Shown: positions 35,831 to 47,254 of the stretch, piece by piece
How the letters are laid out: each line of letters begins with the position of its first letter
How positions within the stretch are numbered: position 1 is the first letter of the stretch
The notes under the pieces: model-generated
Seen by the model: only the letters and a program-made list of their open reading frames with translations
The model's database searches: none
What the model was told of the DNA's origin: nothing
Assembly (NCBI RefSeq): GCF_011075055.1
Contig: NC_058146.1
Span: forward strand, 10,155,820 to 10,219,819
Length of the DNA: 64,000 bases
Source of the DNA: Mangifera indica
Taxonomy: Eukaryota; Streptophyta; Magnoliopsida; Sapindales; Anacardiaceae
Reading direction: 5' to 3'
Translations under genes and position numbers: made by a program

Positions 35831-36588
35831 TCAGAAACTAAATTTATAGTACTTCCTCATTTTTAGAATATTTTTTATTTAATTATATCCAATTCTGTAG
35901 TTATTATTATTTTTTAATGATTTATTTATCTAACTTTTTTCATCAAAATAGTTCTATTTTTAATTATGAGAATTCGTTTTCTTAATTTTGCATTAATCTT
36001 AACATATTAGATAGAATTTTTATTATTTACTGTATAAATAAATTTTACATGTAAAAATTACGTATACTGTTTACTTTATATTTTGTGATAGAAAGTGATT
36101 CACGATTAAAAAATAAAAATTAAAATAAGAAATTATGATCATAGATTTTTTTCTAAAATATAAAAAGAAGAACATGTTATCTACGATTATTTGACTAATA
36201 TATTCTCCTGATTAATTTTTGTCTATTTATTCTATTTTTCTTGTAAATCAAATTTATAAACTATTGATACTATATAATTAATAATTACAAATAAACATTT
36301 TTATCATCTCACAAATACTTTTTTATTTTCATATTATTGGATGTAAATTGCAAAATTAGTGATTGAGCATAATGCTGAAAAATTCACGAGCTTGTCCTAA
36401 TCATAAAACAATTTCATGAATCTTGATATTAATTTTGTTAACGTGTACTATTATATTTAATATATAAATAAGTATATATAATATATTATTATATGATTAA
36501 ATATTATTCTATTATTAATTCAAAATCGTTCAAAATAATGTTTTAATTATGATGATAAATTATGTATGTGTCTATTTGTATACAAAAA
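35831..36588. other. Intergenic, very AT-rich, nothing recognised
   Basis: Long runs of A and T with no ORF or paired repeat that I can support. Bases 36580-36588 (ATACAAAAA) are the left target duplication of the next element. Confidence 0.5.
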
Positions 36589-37617
36589 GGCCAAAAGACT
36601 TATTCTCATCTAAGGTATAGTGAAATTTTAAACTCTCACCCTCCAATTTAAAAAATCTAAACACCCATTTATAAATAAATTTTTATTAAAAATCACAGTT
36701 ATAGTTAGCGGTAAAATTGTTATTTAATAAAAATTTTAAGTTTTATTACTTTTACTTCCTAGGTTTAAAAACTCACAATTTTCTCTTAACCCAATATTTG
36801 AAAAGTGACAAATATCCTCTAGGGTTTGCTCCTCTCCTCTTCAACGATAATTAGCTATCTCTAGCTATTAGTCGTTCTCCCTCTTATCTTATCTCTCCCT
36901 CCGATCTTTCTCCCTTGCCTCTCAAACTTATTTGACCAAAATAAAGACAGACAAAGATGATTTGATTTTTGTCTCAGTGGAAGACAAACGGAGAGAGATC
37001 GAAGAGAGAGAGAGACAAGACAGGAGGGAGGACAACCAATCGACACCGAAGAGGAGAGGAACAAACCTTTAAGGGTATTTGTCAAAACCTTAAACTTTGG
37101 ATTAAAAAAAAAAATATGAGATTTTTAAACCTAGGGTGACAAATATAATAAAACTTAAATTTTTTTATTAAATAATGATTTTACTTTTAACCTTAATTGA
37201 AATTTTTAATAGAATTTGTTTATAAGCAGGTGTTTGGGTTTCTAAAAATTGAAGAGTAAAAGTTTGGGATTTTACTATATTTTATATGAGAATAAGTTGG
37301 GCTGGATAGCTTGGCTCGCAGCCAGCTCAGGCTCAGCTCGATTTTTTTATGGCCGACTCGAGTTCGGCTCGAGCTCGACTCGAGTCAAACTTCGCTAGAG
37401 CTCGACTCGAGCTGAACTCGACTCTATTCGAGTTCAGCTCGTTTACGGCTCGGTTTGGTTCATTTTTCATATCAAAACGTCACCGTTTTGTAATATATGT
37501 GGATCAAAACGATGTTATTTTATATAAAAAAATTTTTAAAAAAATTACTGAGCCAACCTGAGCTCGAACTCAAGCTGACTCGGCTCGAATCTAACCCTAA
37601 GAATAGGTCTTTTATTT
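36589..37617. mobile_element. Mutator-type MITE (same family as 12268-13005), interrupted
   Basis: The left end GGCCAAAAGACTTATTCTC and the interior (CCTCTAGGGTTTGCTCC, AAAAGTGACAAATATCC) match the 12.3-kb element. The right end is split by a hAT MITE: GAGAATAAGT before it, GAATAGGTCTTTT after it. The terminal GGCC has become ATTT. The flanks ATACAAAAA (36580-36588) and ATACAATAA (37618-37626) agree at 8 of 9 bases. There is no transposase. Confidence 0.75.
37298..37599. mobile_element. hAT-type MITE nested in the Mutator-type MITE
   Basis: About 300 bp full of GCTCGAGCTCGA-type text. It starts TGGGCTGGATAGC and ends ATTCGAACC-related text, CTAACCCTAA in plus (inverse TTAGGGTTAGATTCGAGCC). 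The flanks GAATAAGT and GAATAGGT match at 7 of 8 bases, as expected of an aged 8-bp hAT duplication, and together they restore the host element's end. Confidence 0.68.
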
Positions 37618-37626
37618 ATACAATAA

Positions 37627-39375
37627 TTATATATACATATAATTTTATTATTTTATTAAGACACATTAATAATAAGATCTAATGGTATATATTAATATTA
37701 AATCATTCATTTCTTGGAGGATTTGCAAATTAATTTTATAAGTGTAGTGGATATGGTACATAAATTATCATTAATGTGTTTGACTTCAATATTACAATTA
37801 GCATTGGATAATAATAAAGAAACGGAATTAGGGGTGGTTAAGGGATAGTTTGGTCCAAATGGGGAAGTCTTGTTAATTTAGTAGAGCCTCCAGAAGCGTG
37901 TGCCGCTTAAATTCGTTCATGTCAGAAGTGCTTGAGAAATTATCGCCTGCAGAGATCATGCCTCTTTTTGTAATTACAGAATTTAGTGTGGGATAAATGT
38001 GGAATCACGGAATTAAAGGTTGTTATAACTAATTACGGGAACAAGTCTAAAAAAGGGTTCATTATTTTTAAATATAATAAAAAAAATTAATATCGATATT
38101 ACGTGAAAACGGCCAACAATAACATTAAAAATTAGGATAAACAAGGGAATGACCGACTGAGATAATTTTTTATTAATAAAAATAAAAAATATTAAAATTA
38201 ATAAATATAAATTATTATTATATTTTATTAGATATAATAAAAAGATATTAAAATATTATTTTAGTTAAAAATAATTAAATATAATTATTTTGATATAATT
38301 TATTATATTAATTAAAATTTTAATAAAATTAAGATTATATTAATTTTTTAATATAAATTAAAAAATTATATTAACTACCATTAACAATTGATAATATAAA
38401 ATTATCAACAAATTTTATTATTAACAAATTAAACAAAATAATATCAATAATTTTTGAATCTAAAACCAAACATTTCTTTAAAATATATTTAGCATATTAA
38501 ACAATGTAACATTTATTTGTAAATATGAAAACATTTAGCAATTAATAAAAGTGAACTCATAGATTTTAAATATCAAATATGAAATAAGTGTAGGAAACCC
38601 ATAAAAATAAATAAATAGACTTAAATGTCCCTACGCACATAGAAAATATAAGAATTAAATTAAAAAAAAGGGAAACAATGTCAAAAAGATATCATCGACG
38701 GTGATTTAACGATATCAAAATCATAGTGAGGATATAATTTTTCTGTTTTAAAAATTTGTCACGAGGACAAGGTAGAGTAGAGTGATTTGGGGTTAATATA
38801 CGTGCGGAAAGAGATAAGAAGTTGTCTTACCTGATTACTCTCTACATATCATTCATTTCGTGACAATCATTAAATAGAAGGGAATAAGAAACTCTACAAA
38901 GTTATATTGATACTATTTGTATATATAAATAATATATTTTTGTGTAATTAAAAGATTTAAATTAAAAATAATATAATATATATAATTAATTATATGATAA
39001 TATATTATTTATATATTTAAATTGTATATAAAAATATATATAACGTTATTTTAATAAATTTACCTACGATAATCGAATTGTATATTGTATTATATATGAA
39101 AAACTTAATTTTTCATATTATGGATCTTATAATACAATTTTTAAAAAATAAAATAAAAATAATAAAAAATTTAATTAACATGTTATCATTTTAGAAAAAA
39201 TCATAAACACTCTTGAAAAATTAAAATTTTTCATATACACTTATCATCATTTTTTTTTAAAGTGTATCGATCTATATCAATAATATATATTATATCATAA
39301 GATAATATTGTATCATATGATATATCTATTATATTGTATTAATTTGATATACTTCATAATATATATTATTTTTTA
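37627..39375. other. Intergenic, AT-rich, no gene seen
   Basis: Dominated by AT-rich and ATTAA/TATAT-rich stretches (38.1-38.5 and 38.9-39.36 kb). No ORF has family resemblance. Bases 39367-39375 form the left target duplication of the element that follows. Confidence 0.5.
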
Positions 39376-40503
39376 GGCCAAATGACTTTTGCACCCAAGG
39401 TTTAATGTAAACCTAACCTCTTACCTATTAACTTATGAAAATTTAAATATCTACAATTCTGATAATTTTAGTTATTACTATTAAGGGTAAAATTGTTACT
39501 TAAAAATTTTATTATAAAAAATATCTTTCTCTCACCTTAGTTTTAAAAACTAACAATTCTTTTAACCTCAAATTTCTTAGGTTTAAAAACTCACCTCCCC
39601 CCCCCCCCCCCCCCCCCCCCCTTCCCAAGTCTAGGGTTTGCATAACCTCCATATTTTTTCCATTGCAATTGCCTCTTGCCTTTTGAAAACTCTCAATTTC
39701 ACCACCTTTTTTATTTTAGTTTTTACAGTAGCTCTAACGTCATTCTCCTTTTGTTGGTGTTGTTGGTGATATCCTCCTTTGTTGAGACCAACCGTCGTCG
39801 TATCCTCCCTTCATTGACCCCCATTTCTCTCTTCGCTAATGCAAAATCCAGTTGAAATCAAGTGAGAGATCTTGCTCGATTTTGGTCGGGCTCACGCTGA
39901 TGATGCCCCAAAGGCTTGTAGATTTTCAGTCTGTATTATTTTTTGGTGTGCTTTGTTCTAGTTGTTGGAGTTAGACTTCCTCCCCAATGACTCATAGTTA
40001 ACTTGAATCCTAAACTCTAATCAAGTGAGATCTCTCACTTGATTTTGACCGAATTTTTGTGTCTACCAGAAGAGGAATGGGAAGGAGATGGACATTGGTA
40101 GCTTGGACTAGGTAGGTAAGACCTAGAGACAGAAGGAGAAAGGCGTCGGTGGTGATTTGAAAATGGAATCTAAAGTAGGGGTGAAACTGAGAGTTTTTAG
40201 AAGGTTGAGGGTAACTAGAATTGGAAAAATATGGAGATTGCAAACCCTAAACTTGGGGGTAGGAATGTCAATTTTTAAATATGAAAAATATAAAACTAGA
40301 AAAAAATTGTAAGTTTTTAAACTAAAGTTAAAAAAATGAGATAAATTTTTTCTTTAAATAAAATATCTAAATGATAATTTTTTTTAATAGTAATAATAAA
40401 ATTTAATAAACGAATAAATATTTAGATATTTTAAGAGTTAATAAATAAAAAATTAGATAACCATTAAACCATTAAACCTTGAATGAGAGTAAGTTTTTTG
40501 ACC
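39376..40503. mobile_element. Mutator-type MITE with poly-C tract
   Basis: The ends GGCCAAATGACTT and AAGTTTTTTGACC are inverted relatives of the GGCCAAAAGACTT termini at 12.3 and 36.6 kb. A perfect 9-bp duplication, TATTTTTTA, flanks it (39367-39375 and 40504-40512). The interior again shows the CTAGGGTTTG and TCACTTGATT-type inverted text. A run of about 25 C residues lies at 39597-39621. Confidence 0.85.
39597..39621 (+). repeat. Poly-C run (about 25)
   Basis: An uninterrupted run of C inside the MITE, at the place where related copies read CTCACAATTTCCCCC. Its length may be unreliable, because homopolymers are hard to sequence. Confidence 0.85.
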
Positions 40504-40512
40504 TATTTTTTA

Positions 40513-40695
40513 ATTTATATCTTACTGTATCGTATAATGGAAGAATCCTGATATCTTTACAGGCACCGGAAAACTCAAAATGTGTAAATGTAGAGTGCCT
40601 TCTCTGAGAGACAAGTGTCCTAGCATACTCTTAATAAATTTTTCATTCATGTTGGAGAGAGGTCAGAGGACTATCATTCGTATCCTCATAAATCG
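40513..40695. other. Short intergenic piece
   Basis: No gene or repeat was recognised between the two elements. Confidence 0.4.
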
Positions 40696-40703
40696 GCTGC
40701 AAG

Positions 40704-41126
40704 GAGAGGTAGATTCGAAGTGAGTTTGTTTGAGCTCGAAATAAGTTTTGCTCGAACAAGCCTAAGCATGAGCTTACCTTGAACAAGCCCGACCCCAAAC
40801 ACGAGCCTGAATTTTAAACAAAAAATGAATACGAGCTCGAATTCAAATACCGATTAGATGAACCGAGTACTCAAATAAAAAAATATTTAACTTACAATAA
40901 ATGACACCGTTTGTTTTTTGAAATATGAGCCCAAAGAGAACCCGAGCCCGACACACAAACCTAAACTAAGTGTGAGTCGAGTCCGAATACTAAAATTATT
41001 AAACGAGTCGAATACGAACATGTGTTTAACGAGTTCGGCGAGCCCGAGCTTGGGCTCATTGAAAATGAGCCGAAAATGAGTTGGGTCCTGTTCGGGCTCG
41101 GCTCGGCTTGGCATATATCCAACCTA
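40704..41126. mobile_element. hAT-type MITE with perfect 8-bp target duplication
   Basis: 423 bp flanked by GCTGCAAG on both sides (40696-40703 and 41127-41134). The interior is rich in GAGCTCG, GAGCCCGAG and CTCGGCTCGGC text, like the nested element at 37.3 kb. The end, read inversely (GGTTGGATATATGCC), resembles the start GGTAGATTCG only loosely. There is no transposase. Confidence 0.75.
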
Positions 41127-41134
41127 GCTGCAAG

Positions 41135-42537
41135 AGTTTAGTTTGACGTGTCAAAAATTTACTGGATCCTCAGCTTGACAGGCCCGTAACGTTATTGAGG
41201 AATAATTACCACTATCAGCGATGTACAGATGATGTTAGATAATATATGATGTAAAAACAATATAAAATAGACACTATAATTCATGTTATCCAATTATAAT
41301 CCTAACATATCAGTTTGGTTTTTATCATAAACCATTAACTTTATTTTATCTAAATTAAAATTATTTTAAAATTTATTATCTCTAATCTAAACTTTAAATA
41401 TTTATATTAAACCAATTCAATTTAAATTAATCTAAAATTATTTAATATTTTTATTATCTAAAATATTTTTATCATTTTAATTTTTTAAACAGGTTATTCT
41501 AATTTACCATTAATAAACACACAATATAATATTTTATCCTATTTATAAATAATCTAAAAATTAAATACTAAGACATTTAAAACACATTAATAATTTGACT
41601 AAACAAATCACATTCTTACTCTTTAATAATAAAATAAAAAATAATATGAGTAATTACAATAATATAAAAATAGAATTATATATTGTCTTTCAATATTTTT
41701 ATAATTTATCTCTAATAAATTTTATTGAAGTAATATTTTTTTTTAAAATACTTAAATCGATTTAAGTTGTCTTAAGTTATTTTTGTGAGAACCCTATTGA
41801 TACTTGATTTAATTTCGAATTGTGTCAACAAAATTTAATCCTAACTTGATTTTTTGTATCATATTATATTGTATTAACAACTCTTACTAAAAATTATCTA
41901 CAAGACTTATAATAAAAAATTAATTTAAAATTTTTATATTATGTTTGAGTAATATGGATATATCTATACTTCATTATTTAGTTTAATAATAAAATAATCA
42001 TTCTTAAATGGGGAGGGTGGAACATATTGTCAAATTAGCTAAAAATAAGACAAAAATAGCAATAACATTTATAAAACCTAAAATGAGAATTACAATGGAT
42101 TAATAATATTATATTGTTGGTAAAAAAATTATTCACTCATCAAGGTTGGTATGCTATCAATTCATAATCAAAGTATCTATGACTGATAAAACAAAATTGA
42201 GTAAGTAAAAATGATTTTGTCACTGACTTAATATTTTAAATATTATATATTTTAGGGGATATTAATTAAAATCGGTAAAAAATTTTCTGCCTAAATCTTT
42301 TTAGGCAAACGTACAACAATTTTGCTTTCTTAGGCAAATTTAATTTTATTTCTAAAAATACCATTTCCTGGCTAATTAGATGACCCTCATGCTTAATTAC
42401 ATATTACATCAGACATGAAACTTTTTTTTGACAAACTTTTAGCATCATATATTTGTTACATTATGATTTGAAGATTCAAAAATTTATTCGAAATATCAAT
42501 TATTAGTTGAATCGAAAATATTAACTTAAGTAAAAAG
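41135..42537. other. Intergenic, AT-rich, nothing recognised
   Basis: Low-complexity AT-rich sequence with no convincing ORF or terminal repeats. Confidence 0.5.
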
Positions 42538-42539
42538 CT

Positions 42540-43260
42540 AGGCGAAGAGAGGTGCATAAAGTGCATAAGGTGCGTAGAGTGCGTGAGTTCCTAAGGTACG
42601 TAGGGTGCATGAGTGCGTATGGGTGCGATTTAAGTGTGTAGGGTTATTCAGCGCCATTTTCAACCCACCACCTGCCCCGCATAACGAAAACATAAACCCG
42701 TCTGCTATCTTGTTATCTTTCCATTCATATTGACATTATGATGTCGGTAAACACTTCAACAACGTCGTCTAACTCATCTAAGGTACGTACGTCTGAGAAT
42801 CTTGGATGCATTGTTAAGACTGAAAATTGTGATTGAGATGGTTGCGTTAGGGTTAGGTTTATATAGGATGTTTTTAGTTTAGAGTTTTATAGGTTTGCAT
42901 TGTATTGTATTTTTGCCGGATTTGAATTTTTTTGTGTTGCTGGTGATAGAGAGAAAGGGTTTGGCTCATTTCGTACAAACATACGCACCCTTAATGCACT
43001 CACGCACCTTATACGCACTCTTGATGCACCCACACACCTATTACGCACCCTATACTCACCCTTTATGCACTCACGCACCCTTTATGCACCTGCTCACTAT
43101 ATACACACCTTGTATGCACCGTTTATGCACCCACGCATCCTATGCACACCTAATCACGCTCTATGTATCGATGCACCCTTTACGCATCCTATATGCACCT
43201 AATCACCTTTTACGCACCCAATCACCCCTTACGCACCCAATCACCCTATACTTGCCCTTA
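42540..43260. repeat. Opposed arrays of TGCACCC/ACGCACC motifs
   Basis: At 42546-42640 the plus strand carries repeated GTGCATAAGGTGCGTAG-type text. At about 42975-43255 it carries the complement sense, with many copies of ACGCACC, TATGCACCC and CTCACGCACC about every 10-20 bases. The two arrays are thus inverted and flank a short coding exon (42738-42782). They look like the subterminal or terminal repeats of a transposon. Confidence 0.75.
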
Positions 43261-44010
43261 CCTATGTTGCAAATTTTCTATTTTTGGGGGTCTTTTTAGG
43301 GAATTTATGTTAATAATCAACTCGGTGAAAGGCGTTACAATGATGTACATAATTTTACAGCTATAATCAAAGTTAGAAGTCATGTAGAAACAGTTAGGTA
43401 TATCCGAACTGCACTTACTCCTCGACAAAAAGAAATGTTCAAAGAAAGTTGTTTAGGACATTTTTTGAGTTTAGAAATTTTGAAACATAGTTCTCCTTTG
43501 ATGCATTCTATTTTGTTTCGATAAATTAATAAAGGAGTATTAGGTGAAGAGTTTTGGTTCCAACTGAATGAAGTAGATTATAGATTTTGTCCTATTGAAT
43601 TTGCTCTGATAAAAGGGTTAAAATTTGGTAAAAAGATAGATAGAAGTGATAGGGTAGTAGGAGATACACAACTAAGAAATAAGTACTTTTTAGGGATTAA
43701 GCATGCAACCTATTATCATTTGGTAAAAGTCTTTAAAAAAAAACATAGGGGAGTAATGATGAAGATGCTTTAAAAATAGTTGCACTGTATTTGCTTCACT
43801 ATGGGTTAATGAGAGTCAATAATAGAAAAATTATATCAGAACATACATTCAGTATTGTAATATGATTCTAATTGGTGAACTGTCATTTAATATGGTTAAG
43901 CATGTTGGTTTCAACTATTTTTGTAGTATTCTACAATTGCTATACAAGAGAATTGGGAGGAAACAAGCAAAATCTAATTGTTATCAAGTTGTATAAGTTG
44001 AAGCCAAAAA
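42738..44010 (+). pseudogene. DUF1985-type (Ulp1/Mutator-like) transposon gene, decayed
   Basis: A possible first exon, 42738-42782, reads MMSVNTSTTSSNSSK and stops at a good donor (AAG-GTACGT). After the motif array, the frame from about 43345 reads NFTAIIKVRSHVET, RQKEMFKESCLGHFLSLEIL, LGEEFWFQLNEVDYRFCPIE and FALIKGLKFGKK. These match the DUF1985 pattern G-x-E-x-W-F-x-I followed by R-F-x-x-x-E-F-x-L-x-x-G-L. Further on, ALYFLHYGLMRVNNRKI (about 43.78 kb) matches the following subdomain. Stops (e.g. after SILFR) and frame shifts make it inactive. No protease domain follows before 44.2 kb. It has the same family and architecture as the 17.4-20.6 kb remnant. Confidence 0.65.
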
Positions 44011-44189
44011 ATTGAAGAAACTTTTCAAAAAGTTAAGAAGGATAAGTGTGACAATAGATTTATGAAAGTCAGATGCACAAAACATTGAATATATGGTCGT
44101 AATTATGCATTGGGTGTATTAAGATGGACTTTAAATAAATGCATTATTAGTTTTATCTTTATGCCTCCCCCAAGGAAAGGAAAAAATGA

Positions 44190-44370
44190 ATCCTAAATTT
44201 TAGGGGATGAAATTCAATTTCGTCCTTTAAAATAATCATTCTAAAAAGAAATTGAAATTTTGTCCTTAAAAGAAATTTTTTGAGATGAAATTAAAATTTC
44301 GTCCCTAGTAGTAATTTTCTAGGATGAGTATAAAATTGCCTCTAAATATGAATCATAAGTTTTAGGGGAC
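44190..44370. repeat. Inverted GGGACGAAATT/AATTTCGTCCC motif cluster
   Basis: Repeated text such as AAATTTCGTCCC, GATGAAATTAAAATTTCG and TTTTAGGGGATGAAATTC, in both orientations within 180 bp. This wording is common at ends of plant class II elements. No matching partner end was found. Confidence 0.5.
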
Positions 44371-44379
44371 CAAGGGGTA

Positions 44380-44600
44380 AGTCAACCAAATCCCTAGTCT
44401 ATGTCTTTGCTAAGACTTGCAATTCTTCTTTCATAGTTTGTTGCCAATGAGGATTAGTACTAGCTTCTTCATAAAAGCCAACCCTTGCACACGTGCATTT
44501 CGAAGAGCTCAAAGAAAAGATGGAGGCCATTATATTTAGCCAATATCTAATCCAGATAGAGGTCATCAAGATTAGTGCAATATGTGTCCGAATCACTCAA
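44380..44600 (-). pseudogene. Copia reverse transcriptase fragment
   Basis: The minus strand reads EASTNPHWQQTMKEELQVLA and then DLVDLP, which is the start of the copia RT region (E-A-x-x-x-P-x-W-x-x-A-M-x-E-E-L). Only about 60 codons remain, with a stop before DLVDLP. There is no LTR nearby. Confidence 0.65.
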
Positions 44601-44822
44601 GAGTTCGCTGTGGAGAGTTGATTGGTCCATTGTTTGATAGGGAAGGGTGATTTATTTTCTTGTTTGTTAGTGATGCTTTGTTTTGATGCATAGTTTTTAA
44701 TTGAACTTATCAAGTTTAAATGGCCTATTCTGACCTTGTGTTGTTTGTTTTTTACTTTCTATTTATCAATATCCGCTCATTGTAACTGTCTTGTGTGGTG
44801 ATTAGAATAAATGGGTAGGAAT

Positions 44823-45851
44823 TAGGGATGACAATTTGGATCCGACTTTAGGGGCCCCGACCCTAACGGGGAGAGGATTCCCCGATAAAAAAGGGGAAAG
44901 GGGCGGGAATGGGGACGAAAAAAATCCCCGTAATCGGGGACGGTCGGGGACGGGGATACATGTGTCCCTGCCCCGCCCCACCCCGCCCCTCCCCTCCCCT
45001 CACCTCCCCGCCCTGCCCCTTCCCATCCCCTCCCCAACCCACCCCACCCCCTCCCCTAAACCTAATATGTTAATATAATAATTTATAAACTATTAAGTTT
45101 TAGAAATTTTTACATTATGATTTATTAAAACTATAACTTTAATTTTACTAATTTTTGAATTATCAATTATTAGCTTTTACTAATTTCTAAACTATTAATC
45201 TAATATATTAAAAAAACCCCAGAATCTCATTATCATAAAATGCAAATGCACCAAATTAATTTTATTTTAACTTCAAAACTTAATTAGTCAATCCATCAGG
45301 TTTTACACACAAAAAATAATAAATTATAAACTTGATAAAATCAATTGAAGTGAATGAAAAGTGTTAAATTTAATATTATTATAAAATTATCCTAAATCAC
45401 ATACATGAAGAGCTACTAATGAAGAGATTGATTATTGCATATTGTTAGATTTTATGACAACTTTATATTTGAACTAAAATGACAAAGAATATTTTGTAGC
45501 TCTTGTAGCAAGTGATATTTTGGGAAAATATGATTTATTTTATTTATTGAAATATATAAAAGTATTAAAATTTATATTTATGGGTATGGGGAGGGGATTT
45601 TTCCATTTATGGGATGGGGTGGGGATGGGGAGAGGATTTTTTCCCACGGGGACGGGGCGGGGATGGGGAGGGGATTTTTCCCCGCGGGGACGGGGAGGGG
45701 ATGGGGAGGGGATTTTCCTTCGCGGGGAGGGGACAAAGATTATTTTTTATCCCCGCAACAGGGACGGGGCGGGGACAGGGATTGATATCCCCTACGGGGA
45801 CGGGGACGGGGATTAATATCCCCTCCCTGCCCCTCCCCATTGCCATCCCTA
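44823..45851. mobile_element. G/C-rich hAT-type MITE
   Basis: Terminal inverted repeat TAGGGATGACAAT at the left and ATTGCCATCCCTA at the right. The flanks are GTAGGAAT (44815-44822) and ATAGGAAT (45852-45859), 7 of 8 identical. The outer ~200 bp on the left and ~280 bp on the right are dense in GGGGACGGGG, GGGGAGGGGAT and CCCCTCCCC. The middle ~500 bp is AT-rich. Long open frames in this element are low-complexity artefacts and not genes. Confidence 0.82.
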
Positions 45852-45859
45852 ATAGGAAT

Positions 45860-47254
45860 ATTAGTTGTTTATGGCATTACAAAGCCATTTTTTTAATTTT
45901 GATTTGATATTATACATTTTATTTGATATTGGTCTCTATAAACTACCTAAACAAATTGCGCTGACGTAAGTACAAATGATAACATTTTGGATTCATTGTT
46001 AATGCTTATTAATGGACTTAACCAGATTGAATTACAACACAACCAGAGTAGATCGCATCAGTTATAAATTCAAGCTCATTCTGAACATTTAAGTCCAATA
46101 AGGACATTGTCTAATTTAAGTGTACAGGAGGGATATTTTTTACTCTTTGATTATTTTTTTTTAAAGTTTTTTAATTCTTCGTGATTTATTTCAAATTTTT
46201 ATCATATTCTTTTTCAGGATTTTAGTTTTTACACTAGACATATATGCACTGAAGTCTAGATACATAAACAAAGAAATTCATGATTGTGACAGTCGTCTAA
46301 TAAGAGTCACATCCATTAGTCATATTAGCCGTTTTGAATTTGATTGCATATTTTGAGACATTTGTTTTCTGCCTACATGGACTAGTAGAACCCAAGACAA
46401 ATAGTACATAGGACAAGCAAAAACATTTTGTACTAATTTTTTTTCTCTTAAGAGGTCAAGGATGGCAAAAGGTACAAGATTGGGAAAGAAGGGAATAAGA
46501 CTGATAACTTTCTCCTGGGAATTGCTTAAGTATGACCGATTTTTTGAATCTTGAATGCTTACTTATAAAGAGCTTATTCATGTCAAATAACCTATGTAGC
46601 ACCTCACCAGCCCTAAAACTTGATTGGGTGACCTTTCAAGGTGAAATCCTAGGTATCACACTAAAAGGAAAATGATATAGACACCATTTTTTTTAATACC
46701 CCAAAAAGCCCATTTTACATAATCCACCTCATTGTCCTTATGTTCACTTAACCATTTGCTAGCCCTTTGAGCCATTAACTGCGTATGAATAGGTCATTGG
46801 ATGTTTTTATTCATAATCCACATTCACTAACAAAACCCAGAGTCATACCTTGATTGTTAAGTATTTGATCGAGGATGGAGGATAGACATTGTATTTAATT
46901 CAAATTTGAGGAAGAATAGCAAAGAAGTTGAAGAAAGGCTCATTACAAATGAACCCTTGAGACACAATAAGTTTGGGGGAAGTGGATGTTTGAATAATTT
47001 AAAAAAAAAATGTGAAAAAAGAAGAAGAAAAGGGAGAGAGAAAGAAAGAAATGAAGGGAACATGTATAAGATCAAATACGATAAAAATAAGACCGTTTCC
47101 TTGACATCAAAGTAAAAAAAAAGAGAGTCTTGAAGAAAAAGAAGGAAATTCTCGAACTAAGCTATTATAACACCCACAAGTATGTTTAAGGGTAAAATAG
47201 TCAATTCAAGTATTATTAGTCAACTTATCTTAATTTTGGACCAAAATGAGTTGA
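45860..47254. other. Intergenic, no gene recognised
   Basis: Unremarkable AT-rich DNA with purine-rich patches (46.9-47.15 kb, AGAAGAAAAGGGAGAGAG-type). I could not find the missing outer end of the copia 2 LTR here. Confidence 0.4.

Noticed and set aside
42895..43366. Open frames encoding Cys/His/Thr-rich peptide from TGCACCC repeats
   Set aside because: They are translations of a motif array on one strand, without a start context or family similarity.
45520..45907. Long open frames rich in Gly, Arg and Pro in both strands
   Set aside because: They arise from GGGGA/TCCCC repeats of the hAT MITE. They are low complexity, have no start context, and overlap on both strands.
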